Positions 1-5,865 of a stretch of 10,234 nt of DNA are shown piece after piece. The DNA is taken from positions 1 to 10,234 of the forward strand of contig JAHIUP010000012.1 in NCBI GenBank assembly GCA_018816925.1, written 5' to 3'. Numbering within the stretch: the stretch's first letter is position 1; the number at the start of each line of letters is the position of its first letter. The DNA is from Patescibacteria group bacterium (lineage in GTDB: Bacteria; Patescibacteriota; Minisyncoccia; Minisyncoccales; UBA10102). Under the pieces are notes generated by a model. That model worked only from the letters and a program-made list of their open reading frames with translations, was not told the DNA's origin and searched no databases. The position numbers were made by a program, and so were the translations under genes.

Positions 1-197
1 TAATTGGCGGGAGTTCCGTGTACACGCAGTTCTTGCAGGCGAGAGTAGTGGACACGCTGTACCTTACTTATGAGCCCGTCTTACTGGGAAAGGGAATAAA
101 GCTCTTAAATGAGGGTATGGAGCTTCGCCTCAAGCTCGTTTCTCAGCAGAAGCTTGGGGAGGGGAGAATGCTTCTCGAATACAACGTGAACGAATAA
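1..197 (+). CDS. RibD C-terminal/dihydrofolate reductase-like protein, C-terminal fragment
   Basis: The window opens inside this gene. Codons read from position 3 give 64 residues up to TAA at 195-197. The sequence begins IGGSSVYTQFL, then has VVDTLYLTYEPVLLGKG and ends MLLEYNVNE. GG-x-x-(V/L)Y, a 'VD-x-L-x-L' strand, a 'P-V-L-L-G-x-G' loop and a final '(L/V)-x-L-x-Y' strand are the end of the RibD C-terminal/DHFR fold, which uses NADPH. In small-genome bacteria such proteins act either as dihydrofolate reductase or as riboflavin-pathway reductase. The neighbours (a nucleotide pyrophosphohydrolase and dTMP kinase) favour the folate/thymidylate role, but this is inference. The N-terminal half, including most of the substrate pocket, lies outside the window, so the activity cannot be decided here. 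The next gene is convergent and its hairpin terminator begins 3 nt after this stop. Confidence 0.75.
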   Translation, partial: IGGSSVYTQFLQARVVDTLYLTYEPVLLGKGIKLLNEGMELRLKLVSQQKLGEGRMLLEYNVNE

Positions 198-224
198 AAG
201 AACAGCCTACGAAGTAGGCTGTTC
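193..224 (-). terminator. Intrinsic terminator overlapping the end of the MazG-like gene
   Basis: Positions 200-210 and 214-224 form a perfect 11-bp stem around a 3-nt loop. Read on the minus strand the hairpin is followed by TTTTATT (199-193), a good intrinsic terminator. The stop codon of the minus-strand gene (207-209) and its last codons lie inside the hairpin, so coding sequence and terminator share bases. On the plus strand the hairpin starts 3 nt after the reductase stop. It has no T-run on that side, so it is at best a weak plus-strand terminator. Confidence 0.8.
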
Positions 225-785
225 AAGGCCAGCAAGCGGAATGCCGATGATACTTGCTAATCCTGCAAGGCGGGCAAAGACATCTGCGAATTCCTCTTCA
301 ATGGCTTTTTTACTTCTCTGGGTGAAGATTTCCCAGGAAACTTCGGCAATTTCCTCTGCAGTTTTTCGGAACTGCAGAAGGGGAGAACTGGTGCTCGGCG
401 GATAAATTTCTTCAAACATCTTCTGCATTTCCGCAAAGGACAGCCCCTTTTTTGGCAGGGGAACAATCAGCCGGGTATGAGGAGCGGTCTTGGTCCTCCC
501 GCATATGCAAGGGCAGGAAAGGCAATAGGGGCATATATTCGGGTACTTTGCCCATATTGCGGATTCCATGTTGACCCCGCACATCCTTGCGATTTGCAGC
601 AGTGAATTGAGCACCGCCGCGAATTGACCCGGAGTTCCCATAAAGGTGAGAATTGCTCGGTCTTCGTCCATTCTGAAAAGTCCTCCGAGATCTGCGAGCA
701 ATTTTACCAGGTCCGTATGCTCAAAAGAGCGGTTGCTTCCTCCGAAGGGAGGCAGCTGACTCTGAAACTCCGATAAGCGCAGCAT
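207..785 (-). CDS. MazG-like nucleotide pyrophosphohydrolase domain protein with cysteine cluster
   Basis: The protein has 192 residues. Its C-terminal third carries the MazG-type metal-binding pattern: E144-E145-x2-E148, then E165-x2-D168 in EEEFADVFARLAGLASIIGI, 16 residues later. In this all-alpha NTP-PPase superfamily these acids hold Mg2+ for cleaving (d)NTPs to NMP and PPi. The N-terminal half is less recognisable. Mid-protein there is a dense cysteine motif, YPNICPYCLSCPCICG (C85, C88, C91, C93, C95), which suggests a bound zinc or other metal. The start is well supported: AAGGAGG lies 5 nt upstream of ATG, behind a strong promoter (813-840). The gene is divergent from tmk and convergent with the reductase. 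Housecleaning of non-canonical nucleotides, or trimming of dNTP pools, is a reasonable inference from family and context. The substrate is unknown, and the family call rests on the acid motif alone. Confidence 0.65.
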   Translation of the reverse strand: MLRLSEFQSQLPPFGGSNRSFEHTDLVKLLADLGGLFRMDEDRAILTFMGTPGQFAAVLNSLLQIARMCGVNMESAIWAKYPNICPYCLSCPCICGRTKTAPHTRLIVPLPKKGLSFAEMQKMFEEIYPPSTSSPLLQFRKTAEEIAEVSWEIFTQRSKKAIEEEFADVFARLAGLASIIGIPLAGLEQPTS

Positions 786-790
786 GTTTA

Positions 791-797
791 CCTCCTT
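791..797 (-). promoter_or_regulatory. Shine-Dalgarno site of the MazG-like gene
   Basis: AAGGAGG on the minus strand lies 5 nt before the ATG at 785-783. It is the clearest SD sequence in the window and fixes this start. It also shows that the organism uses anti-SD pairing, although dnaE, thrS and rnhB show no SD. Confidence 0.8.
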
Positions 798-812
798 CGT
801 TTGAGTATATAA

Positions 813-840
813 ATTATAGCATATAGTCCAAAATAGTCAA
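813..840 (-). promoter_or_regulatory. Sigma70-type promoter of the MazG-like gene
   Basis: On the minus strand, TTGACT (840-835) and a perfect TATAAT (818-813) are separated by 16 bp. The expected transcript start near 806 gives a leader of about 20 nt that contains the AAGGAGG site. The -35 element belongs to a direct repeat, TTGACTAT (840-833) and TGGACTAT (830-823), with a 10-bp period, which may be an operator. Confidence 0.75.
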
Positions 841-844
841 GCAA

Positions 845-880
845 TGGACAGCGTATGCGCAGCGTACTATACTATAAGGA
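845..880 (+). promoter_or_regulatory. Promoter and ribosome binding site of tmk-gatB
   Basis: TGGACA (845-850) and TATACT (868-873) are 17 bp apart. AAGGA (876-880) lies 6 nt before the tmk ATG, so the predicted transcript start falls on or next to the SD and the leader is very short. The -35 is only 4 bp from the -35 of the divergent MazG-like promoter (835-840), so the two promoters are back to back and could interfere or share a regulator. Confidence 0.6.
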
Positions 881-886
881 CCAACA

Positions 887-1576
887 ATGTCTATGGGAAA
901 GGGAATACGCCCAGGGAGTTTATTTGCCTTTGAGGGGATTGATGGTTCCGGAAAATCAACCCAATGTAAGTTTTTGCTTGGGCGGCTGAAAAAAGAGGGT
1001 TTTCAGACCGCATTTTTTGACTTCCCTCAATATAGGAAGAAATCCGCCGGGCCCGTGGAAGAATACCTCAAAGGAACGTACGGTTCCTCCCTGGACGTAG
1101 GAGCGTATCGGGCTTCGATATTTTTTGCCGCCGACCGCTACGACGCGAGCTTCCGAATCTCTAGAATGCTCGAGCAGGGAAAGGTAGTCATCACGGACCG
1201 GTATGCTGGGTCAAACATCGGGCATCAAGGGGGAAAGTTTCCAGGAAGAAAAGAGCGGAAGAAATTCTTTTACTGGCTGTTTTCTCTCGAGTACGGCATT
1301 TTTCAGATACCGAAACCAGCGGTTTCTCTATTTTTGAAGATACCCCCGTTGGTAGCGAAAGAACTCTGCGAGAATGAAGAGAGGAGAAAGAAGAAGGCAA
1401 GAGATATTCATGAAAAAGATATTCGCCACCTAGTGGACGCAGAGGCCTCATACCTTGACGCGATAAAGATGTTTCCGGGAGATTTCCGAGTCGTGGAATG
1501 CGTGGAAAATGGCACGTTGCTTTCGGCAGAAGAGATTCACGAGAAAGTCTGGAGGGAAGTGAAACAATTCCTTTAG
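887..1576 (+). CDS. tmk: Thymidylate kinase (dTMP kinase)
   Basis: Tmk phosphorylates dTMP to dTDP with ATP, the step shared by de novo and salvage dTTP synthesis, in the cytoplasm. The protein has 229 residues. The P-loop FEGIDGSGKST lies at residues 15-25 (K23). FPQY at 46-49 matches the thymidylate kinase strand that precedes the dTMP pocket. The DRY motif is ITDRYAGSNIGHQGG (D104-R105-Y106), and a second DRY occurs at 83-85. A lysine/arginine-rich segment at about 160-180 (ENEERRKKKARDIHEKD) is in the LID region. The length is slightly above the usual 200-215 residues. ATG 887 was chosen because AAGGA lies 6 nt upstream; a second ATG at 893 would lack proper spacing. gatB starts 1 nt after the stop, which implies a two-gene operon with coupled translation. 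The nearby RibD/DHFR-like and MazG-like genes fit dNTP metabolism. Confidence 0.9.
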   Translation: MSMGKGIRPGSLFAFEGIDGSGKSTQCKFLLGRLKKEGFQTAFFDFPQYRKKSAGPVEEYLKGTYGSSLDVGAYRASIFFAADRYDASFRISRMLEQGKVVITDRYAGSNIGHQGGKFPGRKERKKFFYWLFSLEYGIFQIPKPAVSLFLKIPPLVAKELCENEERRKKKARDIHEKDIRHLVDAEASYLDAIKMFPGDFRVVECVENGTLLSAEEIHEKVWREVKQFL

Positions 1577-1577
1577 T

Positions 1578-3029
1578 ATGAACTATACCCCTACCATTGG
1601 TCTCGAGATACACGCGGAACTCAACACCAAGAGCAAGATGTTTTGTTCTTCCTTGAACGACCCCGCAGAACACCATCCGAATATGAACGTGTGCCCGGTA
1701 TGCCTTGGGCATCCCGGCACCCTTCCCGTACCCAACAGGGAGGCGATAAGAAAGGTGCTTAAAGTGGGGCTGGCCTTGCACGCAGAAATCCCGGAGTATT
1801 CCAAGTTTGACCGGAAGAACTACTTCTACCCCGATCTTCCCAAAGGGTACCAGATAAGCCAGTACGATATGCCCTTGTGCGTGGGTGGGGAGTTGAGGGT
1901 AGGAGAGAGGGATGTTCGCATTACAAGGGTGCACCTGGAAGAGGACACGGGCCGCCTCGTGCATCCCGCGGGCGCCGATTCCTCCCTTGTAGATTTCAAT
2001 AGGGCGGGCGTGCCATTAATGGAGTTGGTAACGGAGCCCGACATCACCTCGGGAAAAGAGGCGGGAGAGTTTGCCCGCAAGCTACAGCTTATTCTGCGCT
2101 ATCTGGATGTTTCAGACGCAGACATGGAGAAGGGGCAGATGAGGGTGGAGGCGAATGTTTCTGTGAGACCTGCAGGAGTAAAACAGCTTGGGACTAAGGT
2201 AGAAGTGAAGAACCTCAACTCCTTTCGTGCCGTAGAACTCGCAATTGCCTACGAGATTGAGCGTCAGACGGCGCTCTTAGAAAAGGGTGAGGAGGTGGCG
2301 CAGGAGACCATGGGATGGGATGAGAAAAAGGGACAAACATTTTCGCAGAGAGGGAAAGAGGAGGCCCACGACTACCGGTATTTCCCGGAGCCCGACATCC
2401 CGCTCCTTCACTTCTCTGAAGAAGAGATAACGGAGTTGCGCTCCGAGCTGCCAGAACTGCCCCAGGCGCGTTTTGTGCGGCTTCAAGAAGAGTACGGGCT
2501 TTCAGAGAAAGAAGCGGAACTTTTTGTGCGCGGCAAGGACATTGGGGAGTTTTTTGAGAAAACGGTATCCGAACTCGGCACAGAAGTTTCAGCAGATAAG
2601 TTCCAGCAGATGGTGAAGCTTACGGCAAACTACATTGCCTCCGACCTCATGGGATTATTGGAAGGGGCCTCCGTGGTGGGGGAGGACTTCCTTATTACCC
2701 CGGAGAACTTTGCAGAACTCGTCGTTATGATTGCAGACAAGAAGATTTCCAGCGCGGCTGCTAAACAGGTGCTCAAGGAGATGTTTGGGACGGGAGCAGA
2801 CCCCGACCATATTATAGAGGAGAAGGGGCTTCTCCAAGTTTCCGACGAAGGCCAGCTTCTCGCAATAGCAAAGAAGGTGCTCCAGGAGAACCTCAAGGCG
2901 GTGGAGGACTACAAGGCAGGCAAGGAAACCGCTCTCCAATTTCTTGTGGGTAAACTCATGGCCGCTTCCAAGGGTTCAGCGAATCCGGAACTTGCCCGCG
3001 CCACTCTCGAACAACTCCTCAAAACTTAA
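1578..3029 (+). CDS. gatB: Asp-tRNA(Asn)/Glu-tRNA(Gln) amidotransferase subunit B
   Basis: GatB is the kinase/tRNA-binding subunit of GatCAB. It activates the misacylated Asp or Glu on tRNA with ATP, so that ammonia from GatA converts it to Asn or Gln. The protein has 483 residues, the usual length. GLEIHAELNTKSKMFC opens the catalytic cradle domain. HLEEDTGRLVH (119-129), the family signature VDFNRAGVPLMELVTEPDI (138-156) and DYRYFPEPDIPLL (265-277) follow. The C-terminal helical and YqeY-like tail domain spans about 335-483 and ends VGKLMAASKGSANPELA. A zinc-knuckle-like set C23, C39, C42 is present, but the position after C23 where many GatB proteins have a second Cys (FCxC) is Ser25. gatA and gatC are not in the window. 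The ATG is 1 nt after the tmk stop; the nearest SD-like GGAGGG (1551-1556) is 21 nt away, so coupling to tmk is likely. The last 54 bp overlap miaA on the opposite strand. Confidence 0.95.
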   Translation: MNYTPTIGLEIHAELNTKSKMFCSSLNDPAEHHPNMNVCPVCLGHPGTLPVPNREAIRKVLKVGLALHAEIPEYSKFDRKNYFYPDLPKGYQISQYDMPLCVGGELRVGERDVRITRVHLEEDTGRLVHPAGADSSLVDFNRAGVPLMELVTEPDITSGKEAGEFARKLQLILRYLDVSDADMEKGQMRVEANVSVRPAGVKQLGTKVEVKNLNSFRAVELAIAYEIERQTALLEKGEEVAQETMGWDEKKGQTFSQRGKEEAHDYRYFPEPDIPLLHFSEEEITELRSELPELPQARFVRLQEEYGLSEKEAELFVRGKDIGEFFEKTVSELGTEVSADKFQQMVKLTANYIASDLMGLLEGASVVGEDFLITPENFAELVVMIADKKISSAAAKQVLKEMFGTGADPDHIIEEKGLLQVSDEGQLLAIAKKVLQENLKAVEDYKAGKETALQFLVGKLMAASKGSANPELARATLEQLLKT

Positions 3030-3914
3030 TCGGAGTAAGTTTTCTGCTTCCTTGAGATCTTTGATCCACCGGATGCGGGGGTCTTTTTTAAACCAGTTCA
3101 TCTGCCGCTTGGAGAATTTCCAGATTTCTCTTTCCAGTTTTTCCTCCATCTCCTTGCGGGAGATTTTTTGCTGTAAGTATTGAGCAACGTACCGATACTC
3201 CAGGCCGAGCTCTTCCAGTCGTTTCCAAGAAAGTCCACTTTTGTTGAGCTGTTGTATCTCTTCCACCATTCCTTCTCTGAATCTTCTCTGTAGACGTTTT
3301 ACAATTCGTTTTTTTAGTTCGTCTTGCGTTCTTTGTATGCCAAGCAACAGCACAGGGTAGGGGAGCGGTTTTTGCGGGAGTTCGGGCACCGGCTTGCCGG
3401 TCTTGAACACAATTTCCAAAGCCCGGATGAGGCGCCTTTTATTTTTGGCTTGTCCCGAGCTCTGCCGAAGGGTTGCGGCTCTCGCGGGATCCAGTTTTTG
3501 GAGTTTCTCGTATAATTTTTCTGCAGAGTATTGTTCAAGCTGTCTTCGGAGCTCTTTATCTGGAGGCACTTCCGGAAACAGAAGGCCGTTGGCGACCGCG
3601 TAAATGTAAAAAGGGGAGCCGCCCACGAGAAAAGGAAGCTTGCCTCTTTTTTGGATGTCTTTTATCGCCTTGAGCGCGCGTCTCCGGTACTGGACAACGG
3701 TAAAGATTCTTTTGGGAGAGGCAACGTCTAAGAGATGATGGGGCACGCCCCGCATCTCCTTTTTTGTTATTTTGCCCGCCCCTATATCCAAGCCCTTGTA
3801 TACTTGTCTTGAGTCGGCGGAAACAATCTCGCCCCCAAAGCGCAAAGCGAGCTTTACCGCGAGTTCACTTTTGCCCGAGGCCGTGGGCCCCACAATAACA
3901 ACTAATTCCTTCAT
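2976..3914 (-). CDS. miaA: tRNA dimethylallyltransferase
   Basis: MiaA transfers a dimethylallyl group from DMAPP to A37 of tRNAs reading UNN codons (i6A37). The protein has 312 residues. The P-loop is GPTASGKS (9-16). SADSRQVYKGLDIGAGK (32-48) contains the DSRQVY segment typical of MiaA, VPHHLLD follows at 57-63, and GGSPFYIYAVANG (98-110) is the 'GGTxxY' element. The RRLIRALEI segment (160-168) follows LDPARAA. Between these two motifs the family usually has about five residues fewer; here LRQSSGQA (149-156) is encoded by a REP-like repeat. The core ends near WFKKDPRIRWIKDL (274-287). The last 25 or so residues form an extra tail, of which about residues 295-312 are encoded antisense to the gatB 3' end. 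The RBS is weak (AGAAAAG), and a long inverted repeat ends 10 nt before the ATG. The gene lies 97 bp after thrS on the same strand. Confidence 0.93.
   Translation of the reverse strand: MKELVVIVGPTASGKSELAVKLALRFGGEIVSADSRQVYKGLDIGAGKITKKEMRGVPHHLLDVASPKRIFTVVQYRRRALKAIKDIQKRGKLPFLVGGSPFYIYAVANGLLFPEVPPDKELRRQLEQYSAEKLYEKLQKLDPARAATLRQSSGQAKNKRRLIRALEIVFKTGKPVPELPQKPLPYPVLLLGIQRTQDELKKRIVKRLQRRFREGMVEEIQQLNKSGLSWKRLEELGLEYRYVAQYLQQKISRKEMEEKLEREIWKFSKRQMNWFKKDPRIRWIKDLKEAENLLRLSFEELFESGAGKFRIR
3449..3472 (-). repeat. REP-like repeat inserted in frame in miaA
   Basis: On the miaA strand this segment contains CTTCGGCAGAGCTCGGGAC and then AAG, around a GAGCTC core. It encodes LRQSSGQA. It resembles the family of short dispersed repeats (variants of TTCGACAAGCTCAGGAC) that I recall as common, also inside genes, in Patescibacteria and other metagenomic genomes. 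That resemblance is from memory. No second copy occurs in this window. The insertion keeps the miaA frame. Confidence 0.5.
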
Positions 3915-3924
3915 GTCTTTTCTG

Positions 3925-3966
3925 CCTTAGCCTGGCTAAGTTATCCACACCTTAGCCAGGCTAAGG
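3925..3966. repeat. Inverted repeat of two palindromes flanking a DnaA-box 9-mer
   Basis: Arms 3925-3940 and 3951-3966 pair perfectly over 16 bp. Each arm also contains a 15-bp odd palindrome by itself: CTTAGCCTGGCTAAG (3926-3940) and CTTAGCCAGGCTAAG (3951-3965). The 10-nt spacer TTATCCACAC contains TTATCCACA (3941-3949), a perfect match to the strong DnaA-box consensus. The element fills most of the thrS-miaA gap and ends 10 nt before the miaA start, so in the mRNA a strong hairpin would stand beside the miaA initiation site. There is no T-run on either side, so it is not an ordinary terminator. Confidence 0.75.
3941..3949 (+). promoter_or_regulatory. Possible DnaA box
   Basis: TTATCCACA equals the high-affinity DnaA 9-mer consensus. 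It occupies the loop of the inverted repeat. A single box away from a recognisable dnaA/dnaN region is not an origin. It could be a titration or regulatory site, or a chance part of a repeat. Confidence 0.35.
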
Positions 3967-3978
3967 ATGAGTTTGTAA

Positions 3979-4006
3979 CTTGCTCCGAGCAAGGATACGC
4001 TCGGGG
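3979..4006. repeat. Third palindrome with overlapping alternative hairpin after thrS
   Basis: CTTGCTCCGAGCAAG (3979-3993) is a third 15-bp odd palindrome of the CTT...AAG form. It overlaps a second stem: 3983-3990 pairs with 3999-4006 around an 8-nt loop (7 Watson-Crick pairs plus one G-T). The two structures are mutually exclusive. They lie 6-33 bp past the thrS stop codon on the minus strand. Neither has a clear T-run, so this may be a processing or weak termination region rather than a classic intrinsic terminator. Confidence 0.5.
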
Positions 4007-4011
4007 GTTGG

Positions 4012-5772
4012 TTATTGGGGAGGAAGCGCTTCCTGGGAGAGTTTTTTGAGGAATTCAGCTGGCTTCATGCTCCCGAGATCTCCTTTGCCTCTCTGGCGTA
4101 CGGAAATGGTGTTGCTCGTCTGTTCCTTTTCGCCCACTACGAGAAGGTAGGGGATTTTCTGCATCTCTCCCTCGCGGATTTTCTTGCCGAGGGTTTCGTT
4201 TTCCCGGCGCACATTAATACGGAATCCCTTGAGTTCTTGTGCGATTTTCTCCGCATAAGGCAAAAATTTGTCTGATACAGGGACTATCCAGAGTTGTTCG
4301 GGAGCGAGCCAGAAGGGGAATGCACCTGCGTAGTGCTCAATGAGCATTGCCATGAATCGTTCCACGGAACCCATAAACGCCCGGTGAATCATGACGGGGG
4401 TTTTGCGAGAACCGTCCTGCGCAGTGTACTCCAGTCCGAAGCGTTTGGGGAGGTTGAAGTCCAGTTGAATGGTGGAGAACTGCCATTCGCGCCCCAGGGA
4501 ATCCTTTGCCATAAAGTCCATTTTGGGACCGTAGAAGGCGGCCTCACCCTCTGCAATCCGGTAGGGAACCTTTTCCTTTTTCAAGAGGTCTTCCATTTGG
4601 CGCTGTGCCGTGCTCCAGACGGTGTCGCTTCCCAGGTACGCTTTTTTGTTTTTGGGGTGCCGAAGAGAAAGACGTATCCAGTATTCCTTGAGCCCCACCG
4701 CAGCCACGAGTTCCTTTTGTATTTTGAGATTCAAGGCAAATTCCTGCGGTATTTGTTCTTCGGTACAAAAGACATGGCCGTCGTCTTGTGTGATAGACCG
4801 CACCCTCGTGAGCCCCGCCAATTCTCCCGATTGCTCATCGCGATACACGGTAGTGGTTTGGAAATAGCGAATGGGCAGTTCCCGGTAGCTGTGCAATTGC
4901 GACTGAAAGATCTGGATATGGTGGGGGCAGTTCATGGGCTTGAGCACGAATTCACCACCTTTTCCCTTTACCCGAAAAAGGTCTTCCTGGAATTTCTCTA
5001 GATGTCCAGATATCTTATAGAGGTCGGGTTTCGCGAGGTGGGGAATCCACACCTCCTCAAATCCGTTTTCCCTATTAAGGCGTTCCACGAAATCCGTAAG
5101 AGTCCTTCGAATTATCGTTCCTTTGGGCGTGAATAGGGGAAGACCAGAGCCCACGAGGTCCGAGAATGTGAATAGACCGAGCTCCGGACCTAGTTTCTTG
5201 TGGTCCCGCCGTTCCGCTTCTTCTAGCATAGTAAGATGGCTGGCAAGCTCCTTTTTTGTGGAGAACGCCGCCCCATAGATTCTTGTGAGCATGGGGTTCT
5301 TCTCGTCGCCTTTCCAGTAGGCACCGGCTACCCGCGTAAGCTTGAAGGCGTCTAGGGGAAGTTCTTTGGTATTTTTTACGTGGCCTCCACGGCACAGGTC
5401 AAGAAATAGCTTGCCCGTCCAGACCATACCAACTTTATCCGTTGTAGCTTTAGTGGAGGCGGGTTTCTTTCCTTGAGAAAGCTCCTTGATGAGCTCTAGC
5501 TTGAAGGGCTGTTTTTCCTTTTTGTAATACTGCGTTGCCTTGAGAGCGGGCCAGAGTTCTTTCTTGAAGGCGAGATTCTTCCTTGCTATCTGCCGCATTT
5601 TTTCTTCAATCTTGGAGAGGTCGGCTTCGGCGAGCAAAGCGAAGTCATAATAGAATCCGTCTTCAATAACCGGACCTATGCCCAATTGTGCCTGCGGAAA
5701 AAGTTCCTTGACCGCGGCGGCCAGAAGATGCGCGAAGGAATGGCGTATGTTGTCGAGTTGTCCTTGCTCCAT
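4012..5772 (-). CDS. thrS: Threonyl-tRNA synthetase lacking the TGS domain
   Basis: ThrRS charges tRNA(Thr) with threonine. The protein has 586 residues, against about 640 for the usual bacterial enzyme. It starts directly in the editing domain, with HSFAH (H11, H15) and LCRGGH (C127, H131), the four positions of the Ser-tRNA(Thr) editing site. The class II core follows: motif 1 around 215-245, the zinc ligands C282 (MNCPHH), H333 (DDGHVF) and H463 (IHRAFMG), motif 2 with YRDEQSGELAGLTRVR (310-325), and motif 3 with GSVERFMAMLIEH (468-480). The anticodon-binding domain runs from about 493 (LWIVPVS) to the end. The N-terminal TGS/ubiquitin-like domain is missing. The ATG at 5772 has no SD upstream; an extended -10 (5794-5802) would give a leader of only about 15 nt. 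All catalytic and editing residues look intact, so I expect an active, editing enzyme. Confidence 0.95.
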   Translation of the reverse strand: MEQGQLDNIRHSFAHLLAAAVKELFPQAQLGIGPVIEDGFYYDFALLAEADLSKIEEKMRQIARKNLAFKKELWPALKATQYYKKEKQPFKLELIKELSQGKKPASTKATTDKVGMVWTGKLFLDLCRGGHVKNTKELPLDAFKLTRVAGAYWKGDEKNPMLTRIYGAAFSTKKELASHLTMLEEAERRDHKKLGPELGLFTFSDLVGSGLPLFTPKGTIIRRTLTDFVERLNRENGFEEVWIPHLAKPDLYKISGHLEKFQEDLFRVKGKGGEFVLKPMNCPHHIQIFQSQLHSYRELPIRYFQTTTVYRDEQSGELAGLTRVRSITQDDGHVFCTEEQIPQEFALNLKIQKELVAAVGLKEYWIRLSLRHPKNKKAYLGSDTVWSTAQRQMEDLLKKEKVPYRIAEGEAAFYGPKMDFMAKDSLGREWQFSTIQLDFNLPKRFGLEYTAQDGSRKTPVMIHRAFMGSVERFMAMLIEHYAGAFPFWLAPEQLWIVPVSDKFLPYAEKIAQELKGFRINVRRENETLGKKIREGEMQKIPYLLVVGEKEQTSNTISVRQRGKGDLGSMKPAEFLKKLSQEALPPQ

Positions 5773-5793
5773 AGTGGTTGTGATAATTAATAG

Positions 5794-5802
5794 ATATTAC
5801 CA
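5794..5802 (-). promoter_or_regulatory. Possible extended -10 promoter of thrS
   Basis: On the minus strand, TGGTAATAT reads as a TGn-extended -10 (4 of 6 in the hexamer). Only a poor -35 (TGGCTC) lies 17 bp upstream. It is downstream of the terminator at 5832-5862, where a separate thrS promoter is expected if that terminator is efficient. Transcription from here would give a very short leader, in keeping with the lack of an SD before thrS. Confidence 0.35.
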
Positions 5803-5831
5803 CGAAAAAGAGAGGGGAGCCAGGGTACGGC

Positions 5832-5862
5832 GAAAAGGAAAAAGCCATCCGAGGATGGCTTT
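5832..5862 (-). terminator. Intrinsic terminator of the ncRNA/dnaE transcript
   Basis: AAAGCCATCC (5841-5850) and GGATGGCTTT (5853-5862) form a perfect stem with effective loop CGAG. On the minus strand the stem runs into TTTTTCCTTTT. It lies immediately after the closing stem of the proposed ncRNA and about 60 nt before the thrS start. The plus-strand T-run is short (TTTA), so it mainly stops minus-strand transcription. Confidence 0.8.
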
Positions 5863-5865
5863 ATG

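Noticed and set aside
200..224. Hairpin as a plus-strand terminator of the reductase gene
   Set aside because: The bases after it on the plus strand (AAGGCC) contain no T-run. The T-run is on the minus-strand side.
1191..1964. Minus-strand open frame of 257 codons across the tmk-gatB junction
   Set aside because: It runs antisense to two confidently assigned genes. The low-complexity Pro/Arg/Leu-rich translation shows no domain.
3926..3993. CRISPR-like array from the repeated palindromes
   Set aside because: There are only three palindromes of differing sequence, the spacers are 10-13 bp, and no cas gene is near.
4294..5001. Plus-strand open frame of 235 codons opposite thrS
   Set aside because: It is an antisense shadow of the ThrRS catalytic core, with no family motifs and no start signals.
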